A stretch of DNA of 64,000 nt from Paramoeba atlantica (Eukaryota; Discosea): assembly GCA_977017575.1 (NCBI GenBank), contig CDRNVI010000019.1, forward strand, positions 372,001-436,000. The letters run 5' to 3'. The notes beneath the pieces are model-generated. The model saw only the letters and a list, made by a program, of their open reading frames with translations, had not been told where the DNA came from and did no database searches. This document shows, in pieces, positions 8,939-18,745 of this stretch. The translations under genes were made by a program, and so were the position numbers. Positions within the stretch are counted from its first letter, which is position 1, and every line of letters begins with the position of its first letter.

Positions 8939-9619
8939 CTAAGCGGCGTTGGCATGATATTGCATCAATTGTGCTACTCGGTTTTTGTGATCTGCAAGTC
9001 CCGGTGAAGATTCGTACACGGCTGTAGCTGCGACGGGATTCGCCTTCAGTCCTGTGGATTCTCCGAGGAATCCTACATGCCACAATAAGTTAACATCATC
9101 TTCGTTTACACTAGGAAAAAATAACGTAATACTGCGAACAGCATTAAATTTCCCAGCTTTCAGTGTATAGGTGACAGCGGGATCATCCCCACTTGACGAA
9201 GCCAATGTAATTTCCTGCACAGGTGCTATCTCAGCACAAGACGTTATGCAAAGATCGCTTCTATTTGTGTAAATGCGAACGTTTTGTGGACCACGACTAG
9301 GGCTCGCTCCCGCAACCTGCAGACAAATGGCTCGAACGCGGACTACGGAGGTAAAAGGAACGTGCAAAAGAACGTCGCCATCTGTGTCGGATTGAAGTGG
9401 TACTTCCCCGTGTCGTATGGTTTTGCACGCATCGCTGTGCGGCTTCAGGGCTGTTGTGCGCCGAATATCAGGAGTGGCATTCTGAGTTTCCACACCAGAA
9501 ACGTTAATGAAGGGAAACAAGCATGTTCCGGTCATGCTCAGTGTGTCTGCGTGGTCTGCTTTACCTTCATCCTCATGACTGTGTGAACATCCACAACAGC
9601 TATGGTTAGGATGTGTCAT
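8939..9619 (-). CDS. PITH-domain protein, PITHD1-like
   Basis: The 226-residue protein starts MTHPNHSCCGCSHSHEDEG, the His/Cys-rich start of PITHD1 (MSHHGHSHG in animals). A PITH beta-sandwich follows: LQSDTDGDVLLHVPFTSVVRVRAI corresponds to ESDADEELLFNIPFTGNVKLKGI, then RIYTNRSDL and a C-terminal VYESSPGLADHKNR equal to YEASANPADHRV. The frame extends eight codons upstream to another ATG, but the His-rich start at 9619 fits the family and a CTCAG acceptor-like sequence lies upstream of it. PITH domains occur fused to thioredoxin or alone and interact with the proteasome. The His/Cys N-terminus could bind metal. Confidence 0.8.
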   Translation of the reverse strand: MTHPNHSCCGCSHSHEDEGKADHADTLSMTGTCLFPFINVSGVETQNATPDIRRTTALKPHSDACKTIRHGEVPLQSDTDGDVLLHVPFTSVVRVRAICLQVAGASPSRGPQNVRIYTNRSDLCITSCAEIAPVQEITLASSSGDDPAVTYTLKAGKFNAVRSITLFFPSVNEDDVNLLWHVGFLGESTGLKANPVAATAVYESSPGLADHKNRVAQLMQYHANAA

Positions 9620-9859
9620 ATACAAAGTTTGATGTACGTACAATGAAACTGAGATCTAAACAAGGTATTGAATTGTCATTCTGTACTTGGACTTTTAAAT
9701 TTTGCATTTAAAACAACGAAATAAACACCGTACGGTCATGTTATTTTTTTAGGTTTGCTTTAGATTTATCGTACTGGTTGAGTATTTAGGGTAATAAAAA
9801 ATACCTCACAAGTAGCTTCAACTCTTCACTTAATTCTCTTGCAACTGATTTTTCCATCT

Positions 9860-10231
9860 TTAATCTTCTTCTGTATCCTGGATGTTGTAATAGCGTAGCT
9901 CATATCGGTCCTTGCTGATAGAAACGACTCGTAGCCAGTCACGAAGCAGCTTTTTCTTCAGGAAGCGCTTTGTCAGGTACTTGAAGTATCGCTTTGAAAA
10001 GCCTATGTAGGATGTTACGACTAGTTTTTTGTCCTGAACCGCAATTTTGACTTTCTCACCGAGTTCCCGCGTTTTTCCGTTCACTTTGATATGTTCTTGG
10101 AAGTACTTCTCCATTCCTGCGAAATGCTCCTGTTCAAAAATCCCATCCGTTGCTGGCTTCGTGCAGTCGATGTAATAGGACTTTTTGCTGTTCAATACGG
10201 GATTCTCCTTCTTGTTTAGCTTTCGTACCAT
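9860..10231 (-). CDS. RPL22: Ribosomal protein eL22
   Basis: The 123-residue protein matches eL22 over its length: FTIDCTxPxxDGIF is seen as YYIDCTKPATDGIFEQEHFA, followed by YFQEHIKVNGKTRELGEKVKI and the late signature SKRYFKYLTKRFLKKKLLRDWLRVV, then the acidic end DTEED. It is a component of the 60S cytosolic ribosomal subunit. It is intronless. On the minus strand a T-rich tract ending in AAG lies just upstream (10251-10262), suitable for a spliced-leader acceptor. Confidence 0.95.
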   Translation of the reverse strand: MVRKLNKKENPVLNSKKSYYIDCTKPATDGIFEQEHFAGMEKYFQEHIKVNGKTRELGEKVKIAVQDKKLVVTSYIGFSKRYFKYLTKRFLKKKLLRDWLRVVSISKDRYELRYYNIQDTEED

Positions 10232-10469
10232 ATTAGAACAAATAAAAGAGCTTAAAAAAATATTGAAGCGGCAATATTTTTGAATTTGAATCTGAAAAAT
10301 AGTACAAAGTTACATTTTGAAGCTACCTTCGAACAAACAAGATGTTTTTTGATAAGCATCTACATGTACGTCTAGTTAAAGTAGGAACAGAAAAATACAC
10401 CCTTTGACTATTTCATCGGGAAATGTACATGTACTTCGTTATACAGGTTGGACCTTTACAACCAACTCT

Positions 10470-12203
10470 TCAGCGAAAATGTGCGGCCCATGGCTCATTC
10501 CTTTTCTCGAATTTCCCATGTGATGGTGCCGGAGGTTGGGCGCGAAGAGCCTCCTCCTCAGGACTGCTGTCTTCCGCTTTATACTTGTCATTAAACCGAT
10601 CGAATTGTGACTTGATGTTCTCCTTCATGACCTGGCGAGCACCGTATTCAATGCGCAGCTCCTTATACAGCCTATGGATATCAACTCCTTCCTTGGCTAA
10701 AGCCTCCTTATCCAGCGACTGAAAGTGAGATTCACACTCGGCGCTTAAATTAGGAATCTCATCTTCACGAACACGTCGGTCTTGTTTCATAGCTCGCTTG
10801 GCATGGACTTGGTGTTGTGCTTGATCACTGCGGACGCTGTGTTCGTATCCTAGATCCATACGTGAGGTGCCTCGCACGGACGACGTTGTCACGCCCCTAC
10901 CAGACGCCGCAACATCATCCTTCGCCTCAGTGGCACCCTTCTTATCGTTTGTTGATTGGCGTATTTTTCGATTCTCGCGCTCTACTTGTTCCGCCTCGCT
11001 GAGGTATTCGGAATGAATTTCGTTGGCTCTGCGAATCCCATCTTCTTGTTTGGCCATACAATACTCATTCATCATAAAATCTTCATCCGAACCAAACGCT
11101 TTCTGCAAATCCGGCCGATTTAAGAAATCCACTGGGGTACCGTGTTCGTCCTTACAAGTGCCACTGACCACCCGGCCGTTCTCCCAGAACCCCTCAAACA
11201 CGAGTCGAGGCGAGACCTGAAGCTGCTCACTGCGTCCCACGCCCTGCGGTAAGCTCTGAGGGCTGAGCTGGCCTTCATAGGTGTACTCCGCCGTCCGCAG
11301 CTCCCCTTGAGGCAACACCCAATGTAGAAACGACCCACTGTACACATATCCGTTCTCCAGTCGCATCCTCCCATTCCCATGCAACTTTCCTTGGAAAAAA
11401 CTCCCCTCCAGGTAGGCACCCCCAGGGAGTTCCATGCGACCTTTTCCGTGCGGAGCGTTCTGCTGGAACTCCCCCGTATACCTCACCCCTCCGTGAGTAC
11501 ACAGCGTGCCATTCGCGAAGCTCTCATCCACCAGCGTGCCCTTAAACTCCACGGTACCGGCACCCTCCTGCACGACCACCTTACCCTCCACGAGGTCATC
11601 GGAGGCAAAGCGTCCTTCATAGTAGGTCCCATCGGAGAGCCAAGCCCTGCCGGTTCCACTGCGTAGCCAATCGATGTCGTACTCGCCCTGGTAGACGTCT
11701 CCGTGTTCGTAGAGTAAAGTACCAGGTGCAGGGACCTCGTGGTTGTTGTTGTCGTCTTTATCATTTTTCTTATTCTTCTTGTCTTTGTCGTCGCTTCTAT
11801 TTTCTTTACTCGTGCTGTTGATTTCGTCGCTCTCGCTGTTATCCTCGTTTTTGTTGTTGCCTTGATTTTTGCTGCCGCTGTTGTCGTCTTTGTTGTGTTT
11901 TTTATTTGCATTGTTTTCCGTTTTGTTGATATGGAGCTGAATAAATCGACCAACATAAATCCGATCATTGGGTCGTTCCTTGGTTTCGGAATCAGGGAAG
12001 GGGTGAGGGGAGGGTGGGGGGCGTGTCGCATACGTACGGCTTAGGGAGAAGAGGAAGAGAGGCATATGGGTATTGCGGGTAGGGGAAATACGGGTATTCC
12101 GTGAGGAGAATAGGAGCGTTGGACGGGGTGTGGGTGTGTGGTGTAAAGAACAGGAAAGGGTGCGATAGAAGTGTGTCATTTGTTGACGTACTCTGACAGT
12201 CAT
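10470..12203 (-). CDS. MORN-repeat protein with possible mitochondrial presequence
   Basis: The 577-residue protein starts with a basic, serine-rich, acid-free segment (about 60 residues containing FLFSLSRTYATRPP) that resembles a mitochondrial targeting peptide. A low-complexity Asn/Lys/Asp region follows (about 95-155). Then come at least six MORN-type units, for example GDVYQGEYD, GTYYEGRF, GVRYTGEFQQNAPHGKGRM, GAYLEGSFFQGKLHGNGRM and GYVYSGSF (about 160-320). The last third is charged and helical without a domain I recognise. MORN repeats generally organise protein-protein or membrane contacts. The ATG at 12203 is the first in frame; internal ATGs at residues 9 and 47 are alternatives. 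Confidence 0.7.
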   Translation of the reverse strand: MTVRVRQQMTHFYRTLSCSLHHTPTPRPTLLFSSRNTRISPTRNTHMPLFLFSLSRTYATRPPPSPHPFPDSETKERPNDRIYVGRFIQLHINKTENNANKKHNKDDNSGSKNQGNNKNEDNSESDEINSTSKENRSDDKDKKNKKNDKDDNNNHEVPAPGTLLYEHGDVYQGEYDIDWLRSGTGRAWLSDGTYYEGRFASDDLVEGKVVVQEGAGTVEFKGTLVDESFANGTLCTHGGVRYTGEFQQNAPHGKGRMELPGGAYLEGSFFQGKLHGNGRMRLENGYVYSGSFLHWVLPQGELRTAEYTYEGQLSPQSLPQGVGRSEQLQVSPRLVFEGFWENGRVVSGTCKDEHGTPVDFLNRPDLQKAFGSDEDFMMNEYCMAKQEDGIRRANEIHSEYLSEAEQVERENRKIRQSTNDKKGATEAKDDVAASGRGVTTSSVRGTSRMDLGYEHSVRSDQAQHQVHAKRAMKQDRRVREDEIPNLSAECESHFQSLDKEALAKEGVDIHRLYKELRIEYGARQVMKENIKSQFDRFNDKYKAEDSSPEEEALRAQPPAPSHGKFEKRNEPWAAHFR

Positions 12204-12645
12204 TATGGTAGTGTGGTGAGGAATAACGGCGAGTTCGGTCAGGGTGATTGTTTTCTGTGCGAAAAAGGGTCAAAAGACATCGGGCCTCTCTTTCGCAGGT
12301 GCTCTAGCATACCTACCGTGGTTGTTGCATTGAAATAAAAGTAATAAGCAACGATAAAAAGAACGAAAAAATGTGGGAATTCTCGAGGGAGGTCTATTCC
12401 GAAGGAGCAGAAGATCTGTTAATAATTGGCATAGAGTACGATTAAGAAGGTACGGACCCACAACATGTGTGTATTACCGTGCTGGTTACTGTTCTCACAT
12501 TTATCGTAGAAATTATTTTATCATTCACCATGTTTGTGCCTTGCACACTTCTACTCTTCACACCTTTTTTTCTATTTCTATGCCTTGTAAAGTTTACACC
12601 CCGCACTTCTACTGTTATCTAGGGGAGAATCCCACCGTTCTAAAT
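12204..12645. other. Intergenic, no gene seen
   Basis: About 440 bp between the MORN and PSP1 genes. ORFs on the plus strand here are antisense or fortuitous. It presumably contains the MORN gene leader and the PSP1 3' UTR. Confidence 0.4.
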
Positions 12646-14364
12646 CTACTCTACATTGCTCTCTACACTCTCCATCCAGATTCTCGCATGAAACGTTCTA
12701 TACAAGTTCCGTACGAGCTCCCGAAAATCCAACCGGGTCGCGGATCGATAAAAAATCGTCAGCTTCTTTAAGTCAAACTGAAACTCCGCATCCACAATCT
12801 CCATCCCCAACCCCATCTCCTTCGCCACATGGGTAGCCACCGCCACCGCCTCCATCTCCCTCTCCTGCTGCGGCCCCAACACCTGCCGCACCTCCTCCGC
12901 GGTGGCCTCCCGCTGCACCCGCCCGGACCCCAGCCCCACCCACTGCCCGATCGAGGCCCCGGGCACCGCGGTGGCCACCACAGCGCTCTCTGTGGTCTGC
13001 CAGGTCACAATCACCACCCCGACATCCACCCCGCGGTCCCCGGCCACCACCACGTAGCGCCCCGGGGGGAACCACCCCGTCGCGGTGTGCTGCAGCACCC
13101 TGGCCCGTTTGAACTCCACCAGCACGTGGCACCCGCTGTGTGTTGCCACGCCGCACTCCCCGGTGTCGTGCTCGGATGGGTTTTCGTTGGATGGGTTTTC
13201 ATGAAGCGACGCCCCGGAGTGTACGATCAGGGGCCGGTGGTTGGCGTACTCCAGTCGCAGGTGGGGGAGGAACCGGTAGCGGGGGGTAGTCGTGGGGATG
13301 GGTACAGGCGGGGTCTCTTGAGCCGGTGGAGAGGCAGAAGATGGTGAAGAAGCAGGTGCAGAATCGTTTAACGGTGCAATCGCGGTTTCTGACCTCACCG
13401 CAGTGCTTCTTACCTCCCCGGAGGTACGATCCGTTTTGTGCTCTCCGTTTTTTCCACCTGGTGGTTCAACCCTTGTTTGGTAACGATTCAAGTCTCCACT
13501 CGCCTCTCGATCAAGGTCGATTCTTGCGGTCTCGGGACTGAGGCCTGCTTGGAGGTTTGAGTCCTCACTGGCGGTCGTGTGAAGAAGCGAAAAAGGATTC
13601 GGGGTCGTGTCTTGCTGTTTCGGGCTCTCTGCGCTCATTGGGGCAAAAATGGTCTCCAGCGCCGTAGTGTCCAGCGCGGGGAGTAGCGTCCGGGCGCGTC
13701 GTTTGCCCACACACGGGGGCGAGGCCGTGGGGATCTCCTCCACGGGGTTCCGTTCCGGCGTCGGGGGGACAGCGGGGGTTGGCGGCCCCACAACGCTGCG
13801 GTTCTCGGTGGAGATTTGATCCGAGATGCGGGAATTCAGGTCGCGCCAGGACTCGTCGTCGGCTTGTCGGAATGTGGATTGGGTGGCCGCCTCGAGGGGG
13901 TGGGGGGCACGACGGGGGGGTGGGGTTCGTGCAGCGGGGTGAGAGGGGGCGGGGAGTGCCCCGTGGGGGGGAAACTGTGGGGGACGCATCATGAGGGGTG
14001 GGGTGCGAGCGTAGGGGTGGTCGGTGGGGATGGTGGTGCCGAGTGCGGCCCTGGGGCGACTCATTACGGGGGTCTGGGCTCGCGAGAGATGTGCTGGAGG
14101 AGGAGGAAGAGGGGGGTGCGGTCGTACCCCGGAGGGGGGCCCTGTGGCACGGATGGGAGTGTGATGTAGGGTGTGGGAAGATGGAACGTTAGTGTTGACA
14201 TGCAATTGGGTAAAAACAGAACTAAGACTCTCGTGCAATCGTTGGAGCTCGGCGCGCATTCGTAGACTCCATTCATCGATTTCATTTCGAGCAGCGGCGA
14301 TTTGATGTGTCAACTCATCCCGTACGTGTTGCGAGTCCATTACGTCATTCGGCAAATTTCCCAT
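12646..14364 (-). CDS. PSP1 C-terminal-domain protein, likely RNA-binding
   Basis: The C-terminal 150 residues carry a PSP1 domain: VLVEFKRARVLQHTATG, then RYVVVAGDRGVDVGVVIV, the helix REATAEEVRQVLGPQQERE with THVAKEMGLGMEIVDAEFQFD, and KLTIFYRSATRLDFRELVRN followed by RIWMESV. This is the fold of bacterial YaaT and of the many kinetoplastid PSP1 proteins, some of which bind cell-cycle mRNA elements. Upstream lies a short helical segment and then about 300 residues of proline-rich, probably disordered sequence. I place the start at the ATG at 14364 because the longer frame has no ATG and a TATATTTCAG acceptor lies 15 bases upstream; 14340 is another possible ATG. The region from about 12.8 to 14.1 kb is strikingly GC-rich. 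Confidence 0.8.
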   Translation of the reverse strand: MGNLPNDVMDSQHVRDELTHQIAAARNEIDEWSLRMRAELQRLHESLSSVFTQLHVNTNVPSSHTLHHTPIRATGPPSGVRPHPPLPPPPAHLSRAQTPVMSRPRAALGTTIPTDHPYARTPPLMMRPPQFPPHGALPAPSHPAARTPPPRRAPHPLEAATQSTFRQADDESWRDLNSRISDQISTENRSVVGPPTPAVPPTPERNPVEEIPTASPPCVGKRRARTLLPALDTTALETIFAPMSAESPKQQDTTPNPFSLLHTTASEDSNLQAGLSPETARIDLDREASGDLNRYQTRVEPPGGKNGEHKTDRTSGEVRSTAVRSETAIAPLNDSAPASSPSSASPPAQETPPVPIPTTTPRYRFLPHLRLEYANHRPLIVHSGASLHENPSNENPSEHDTGECGVATHSGCHVLVEFKRARVLQHTATGWFPPGRYVVVAGDRGVDVGVVIVTWQTTESAVVATAVPGASIGQWVGLGSGRVQREATAEEVRQVLGPQQEREMEAVAVATHVAKEMGLGMEIVDAEFQFDLKKLTIFYRSATRLDFRELVRNLYRTFHARIWMESVESNVE

Positions 14365-14395
14365 ATAAAATAATCCGTTCTGAAATATACGGTAT
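14365..14395 (-). promoter_or_regulatory. Candidate spliced-leader acceptor of the PSP1 gene
   Basis: Minus-strand TATATTTCAG ends at 14380, giving a 5' UTR of about 15 bases before the ATG at 14364. It also explains why the upstream in-frame codons have no ATG. Confidence 0.5.
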
Positions 14396-14709
14396 ATGCC
14401 ACGTTTAAGTCTAAGATCCAGCAATTAAGCAACATGCTGAATAAGGACCGTATGATTCCTTAAATTTCTTGAATAGGCACATGATATACTGATGATATAC
14501 TGATGATAGATGTACAAGATATGCTGTATATCAATAACAAAGATATACTGTACTAATAGTTTATGTTTTCGTATCAGCAGTACAGATGTAAAATTGTATT
14601 CGCTGTAATGCGTCCTCGATTGTGATAGAAACTTACCGGCAAGTAAACGTCAAGCACGGCCATAAGGTGTATGATTTGCCAAGGTATTGCTGGTGTGCGT
14701 AAGCTAATC
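14396..14709. other. Intergenic with short ATATACTGATG repeats
   Basis: ATATACTGATG units repeat around 14475-14510 and ATATGCTG/ATATACTG variants continue to 14550. No gene is visible. Confidence 0.45.
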
Positions 14710-16701
14710 TTATTTCCCCACCATAGTAGACCACTGTGGTAGATCAAGATCGTCTTCGGGCTCCTCTAACAAGGCTCGGAGCGACACCGGGTTGATACCG
14801 CTGCTCACTCCGCGGGAGAGAACATTGAGCGTGGCCTCCGATGGAGTTGACGCTGTTGGTACGGGAATGGTTTTTCTCCGACGCGAAGATGACCTCTGAA
14901 GTGACTGGGAGCCAACGCTACCTTCTGATCCTGTGGAAGTAAATAACGTGGCACATATACCGCGCCGTGCTTCTCGTTCTGTCCGTCTCTGGTAAAACAT
15001 TTCGTATTCCTGCTCGTGTATATTTTTCTTGCGCATGTATATATTTTCGTCATATTCAATCTCTGGATACACCTGAGCTTTGGAAACCGTAGAACACGTC
15101 GTCGCGTCTGTGAATGTGCTCACGTCGTGATCTGAAGTATACACTGTCTCATCACATTCTGAATCCGGGAGAGAAACAAGATCCCAATCAATTTCTACAT
15201 CTGATTCATTGCCAATTTCTGCCTCATCTGGCATCATCAGCAAAACCTCCGTCGCAGATGTGCTATTCTCTCTAGCTTCTTGAGAAGATATGCATTCAGA
15301 TTGAGATATTTCTTCACTGTTCTTAAGTTTTTCAGAAGCGTACTGAACGTCTTCTTCAGTCAACGACACTTCCGTACCATGAGCATCAACAGAGGCGAAT
15401 ACGTTTACTTCATTTTTTAATACTAAAAGACCTTCCTCGTTTAATTCGGGCTTCTTCAAGGGCTGATAACACGGAAGCTGGTATACTACTGATGTTGCAC
15501 GTCTGTCAACTTCTGTAATCGAGGAATTAGTTTCTGCATCCTCTAGACCCGTTCGCAAGACTGCGGGAATCTCTTCTTGAAATGATTTTGTGAGTGTGTC
15601 ACTCTGAACTCTCGTCATACGAACAAGTTTGTCAAATGAATGTGTGACTTCTTCCCTCAAATCCCAGTAGTTATCCCACAAGACGTTCGTCAAAGGTGAT
15701 TTCATTGAAGCACGTCCTATTAAGGTTTCGCGTAAATCAGCACGCAAACGTTGCAGCCGTTTTTCACCGGATTCTATTTTCTCTCTAAGATGGCGTACTT
15801 GGTCCAAATTTTTTAGTTTTGGAGGAAGGCTGAAAGCATTTTCTTGATTCGATGCATCTTTTCCATTCGCTATTGCGGTCGGCGTCTTCGCAAACTCGCG
15901 CAGCCGTTCCAACAAAGTATTCTCTGACATAAGTATCAGTTTGCCAAGACGTTCGATTGAACACGTATACCCAGAGCTTCTGCAGGCAATAAGTAGTGCG
16001 GTGGCAACAATTCCCTGCGGTCTTCGGCCGTAATCAATCCATTCTTTGCGCATAGTAAGAAGCACACTATGCGCTTTTTCTATCACGTGGATGCGTTGAG
16101 AATCTTCCAAGTCCAAGTGCTGTGCTAAACGTTCTAAATACAAACTTGGATCAGTCGGAGGAATATTTAGGTCAAGTAGACCGCAAAGACGACAGTAAAT
16201 TCGATTAAACTTTCCCAATTCAACCCCCGATCCTTCCACGAATTGGTACATCACATGATTAGTATTCTGCAGCCGACATGCAATATATAAACATACAGAT
16301 AGAGTAGTGGATCTCTTCACCTGGTTGTGAATTCCTCGCGAGAGCATCATTCCGTACAGACGCATGGCGACTTGTTGTACTTCCGGGGACGTTTGATATT
16401 GGTGACACATGCTTTGAAGTTCGCGTCTTGCAATTAAAATACTTGATCGTCTGTTCTCTTCGGAAATGCTGTGATCGTATCCCGTTTCATATACTCTTTG
16501 TCTGGGCTGAAATCTACTAAATGATTTTTGGTGCATCTTGGCAGGATGTCCCTCCTCCCAGTTCACCCGCTCTGTGCGTAAAATATTATCCCCCACAACT
16601 TGTCCACAAGCCCCACAGATTGTATGTCCACGTTGAGTATCCTCTTGCTGATCAGCAGGCAAATGTGGGCAATCACGCGCTCCTTCACCCGAATGGTCCA
16701 T
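14710..16701 (-). CDS. BRF1: TFIIIB subunit BRF1
   Basis: The 663-residue protein has the TFIIB/BRF layout. An N-terminal zinc ribbon ends HTICGACGQVVGDNI; its first half has CPH instead of the usual CxxC, so one ligand may be His. Two cyclin repeats follow: the first with AMRLYGMMLSRGIHNQVKRS and SVCLYIACRL, the second with RKEWIDYGRRPQGIVATALLIACR. These are the BRF1-type signature (RRPxGIxxAALLxAAR) rather than TFIIB. A long acidic, serine-rich tail follows with a late conserved-looking segment YDENIYMRKKNIHEQEYEMFY. BRF1 with TBP and BDP1 recruits RNA polymerase III to tRNA and 5S genes. The gene is intronless. Confidence 0.85.
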   Translation of the reverse strand: MDHSGEGARDCPHLPADQQEDTQRGHTICGACGQVVGDNILRTERVNWEEGHPAKMHQKSFSRFQPRQRVYETGYDHSISEENRRSSILIARRELQSMCHQYQTSPEVQQVAMRLYGMMLSRGIHNQVKRSTTLSVCLYIACRLQNTNHVMYQFVEGSGVELGKFNRIYCRLCGLLDLNIPPTDPSLYLERLAQHLDLEDSQRIHVIEKAHSVLLTMRKEWIDYGRRPQGIVATALLIACRSSGYTCSIERLGKLILMSENTLLERLREFAKTPTAIANGKDASNQENAFSLPPKLKNLDQVRHLREKIESGEKRLQRLRADLRETLIGRASMKSPLTNVLWDNYWDLREEVTHSFDKLVRMTRVQSDTLTKSFQEEIPAVLRTGLEDAETNSSITEVDRRATSVVYQLPCYQPLKKPELNEEGLLVLKNEVNVFASVDAHGTEVSLTEEDVQYASEKLKNSEEISQSECISSQEARENSTSATEVLLMMPDEAEIGNESDVEIDWDLVSLPDSECDETVYTSDHDVSTFTDATTCSTVSKAQVYPEIEYDENIYMRKKNIHEQEYEMFYQRRTEREARRGICATLFTSTGSEGSVGSQSLQRSSSRRRKTIPVPTASTPSEATLNVLSRGVSSGINPVSLRALLEEPEDDLDLPQWSTMVGK

Positions 16702-16911
16702 AAATGCAAGTTGTAACTATGCGTAATTGTTCTAAAAAGAACTCCAAGTTTTGATGCAAGCACTTCAATATGTAACCTGTAAAATAATGGATATTACAAA
16801 ATGTCGATTTTTGAAATTTTTCCGACACCCCACTGATATTTGCACCTTCGAATCAAAGAATCCGAGGACGAGGGCATAAAACGTCTGGGATGTATATGAT
16901 ATCGGTACAAT

Positions 16912-18198
16912 TCATGAGTACTCTGTCTTTAATTCCGATATCCTCTCACGAAACTGGCCAAAATGCTTGAGCTCTAGTTCTAACCTTCTCGTAAGAAGCA
17001 ACGTTTGATGTCCCTTGACCAGCAAAGTTCGTAATCTATGCATAGCCTCACATATTGAAATCGAACATACGGTAATTCTGCCCTCAAGTTTCCGGGCTAA
17101 AAGTTTATCAATTTCTTTTTGTACGTGGCTATACTGACGGTGCGGAGCAGGAAACAGAAACTCTTGAGAAAGGCTAAATGTTCCTCGTCGCCTAGAAGAA
17201 AGTGTCGGCAAAATAACTTTTACACTAGAATTCAGAGATGTGCTATGCTCAGCTATATCATCGAATGATTTAGACAGACTTTCTACCCGATCCATATGCT
17301 CTCTAAACTTCGTGCGTAGATCATTCAATGCCGTCTTGAGAGGATGTTCGTGAAACGGGCTATGTGCTACTAGGCTCTGTGGCACAGTATTCTTCTCCTT
17401 CTGAACAGTTTTCCATTCACGAACACGCTTTTCCCAAATAGCATTTTCCTGGTCCATTCGAGAGGTATTTGCATATTTCTGAATTTGGAACTCACTAGTA
17501 CCTGAGTACTTGTCGACTTCTTCTTCTCTTTGATTAGCGTCGTGCTCATGTGATTCATACTTCTCCAGCGGATGAAATAAGCTGTTCTTACATGTATGTG
17601 AGCCAAGAAGAGAGCGCACCAAAGTGCATGAAAACAATGCCAAACTATCGGCGGACTCACATTTCCCCAACCAACTGTGTTCGCGCTCTTCGATTCCATG
17701 ATATTCTCTTCGGAGCCAATGAATTCTGTCGTATATGATCTCCCATCTCATATTAAGAGCACTTATGGCATCCAGAATAAATGCTACATCTCGTTTTCCA
17801 GTGTCATCTACACTGTTTGACATGATGTTTTGGTTCTCGCTACGTTGTTGCAGCAATAGGTTTTGTCTGTGTAAGCGTCTATCATGGCAAGAATCACAAT
17901 TTAGATTTTTACCAGCGTTTGTTACAGGGGTCCAGTGAGATGCGTAATGATTGTCAAACAAATGCAGTACGAGGGCCCACTTAGAGGCAAGAGTATTATC
18001 AAACTGTGGTCCTGTATTAGCTCCTCGAGAGTGTTGAATCCTCTCATCTGACATGGTATGCTTGATCTCTTCCCTCAACTTGTTTAAGGCTGCGACGTCG
18101 CATCCTGATTGCATCTCCTGGTCTTTCAAGAGCCTCAAAACCTCGCGCTGAGCAGCGCTATGTCTTTGCGTATGATCTGTTTTTCGGGAGCGTTTCAT
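16912..18198 (-). CDS. Hypothetical charged, helical protein
   Basis: This 428-residue reading frame starts MKRSRKTDHTQRHS, a basic, possibly nuclear-localising start. It is rich in Glu, Lys, Arg, Gln and His and should form coiled coils around residues 15-55, 220-330 and 380-425. One CDSCHDRRLHRQN segment might bind metal. I recognise no domain. It fits the spacing and strand of its neighbours BRF1 and the large helical protein, so it is likely real. Function unknown. Confidence 0.6.
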   Translation of the reverse strand: MKRSRKTDHTQRHSAAQREVLRLLKDQEMQSGCDVAALNKLREEIKHTMSDERIQHSRGANTGPQFDNTLASKWALVLHLFDNHYASHWTPVTNAGKNLNCDSCHDRRLHRQNLLLQQRSENQNIMSNSVDDTGKRDVAFILDAISALNMRWEIIYDRIHWLRREYHGIEEREHSWLGKCESADSLALFSCTLVRSLLGSHTCKNSLFHPLEKYESHEHDANQREEEVDKYSGTSEFQIQKYANTSRMDQENAIWEKRVREWKTVQKEKNTVPQSLVAHSPFHEHPLKTALNDLRTKFREHMDRVESLSKSFDDIAEHSTSLNSSVKVILPTLSSRRRGTFSLSQEFLFPAPHRQYSHVQKEIDKLLARKLEGRITVCSISICEAMHRLRTLLVKGHQTLLLTRRLELELKHFGQFRERISELKTEYS

Positions 18199-18361
18199 TG
18201 AAAATAAGTATTCAAACCAGATGAAATGTATAAAAACGCGCTATACTTCAGAACTACATGAATGTACACAACTACATACGTTAGAGTAGAAAATAGCTTC
18301 GTGAAAATCACATCGTACGTGGAGCTACTTTATTTGCACAATGCTAATGGAAAGTGTATTA
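18199..18361. other. Short intergenic spacer before a MITE
   Basis: AT-rich leader of the preceding gene; it ends in the TA that flanks the MITE at 18362. The MITE fills most of the gap to 18745. Confidence 0.4.
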
Positions 18362-18672
18362 CACCCCCTTTCATTAATAATGATAATTGAAAAAAGATTT
18401 TCACCTCGGACTGTGAAAATTACTCAAAATTTATCAAAAAAAATTCATTCCATCGTTACTCCTCCATGTCACCTCGAGGTTTTTTCCATCATCTCTTAAA
18501 TTTTGTCTTGTTTTTTCCCTTCGTAGACAAAGAATCATACTACACAGATGTATGTTTGTTTCTGATCACCCCTTATTGCGTTCGTAAATAACGATAATGA
18601 TAATAATAATCTCAGTTCTGATAATCTCAGAAACATTATTATTATCATTATCATTATTTATGAGAGGGGGTG
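18362..18672. mobile_element. MITE with CACCCCCT...AATGATAAT terminal inverted repeats
   Basis: The ends are CACCCCCTTTCATTAATAAT and, inverted, CACCCCCTCTCATAAATAAT, continuing about 28 bp with TGATAAT repeats. TA dinucleotides border both ends (18360-18361 and 18673-18674), so a Tc1/mariner-type target duplication is likely. It is 311 bp with no coding capacity. The same terminal motif recurs at 45239-45594. Confidence 0.8.
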
Positions 18673-18745
18673 TACATCTATAGGTGTAATATGGTGTATT
18701 ATTTATAGGTATCTACCCTTCCTAATTCAGCATGCAGATACCACA

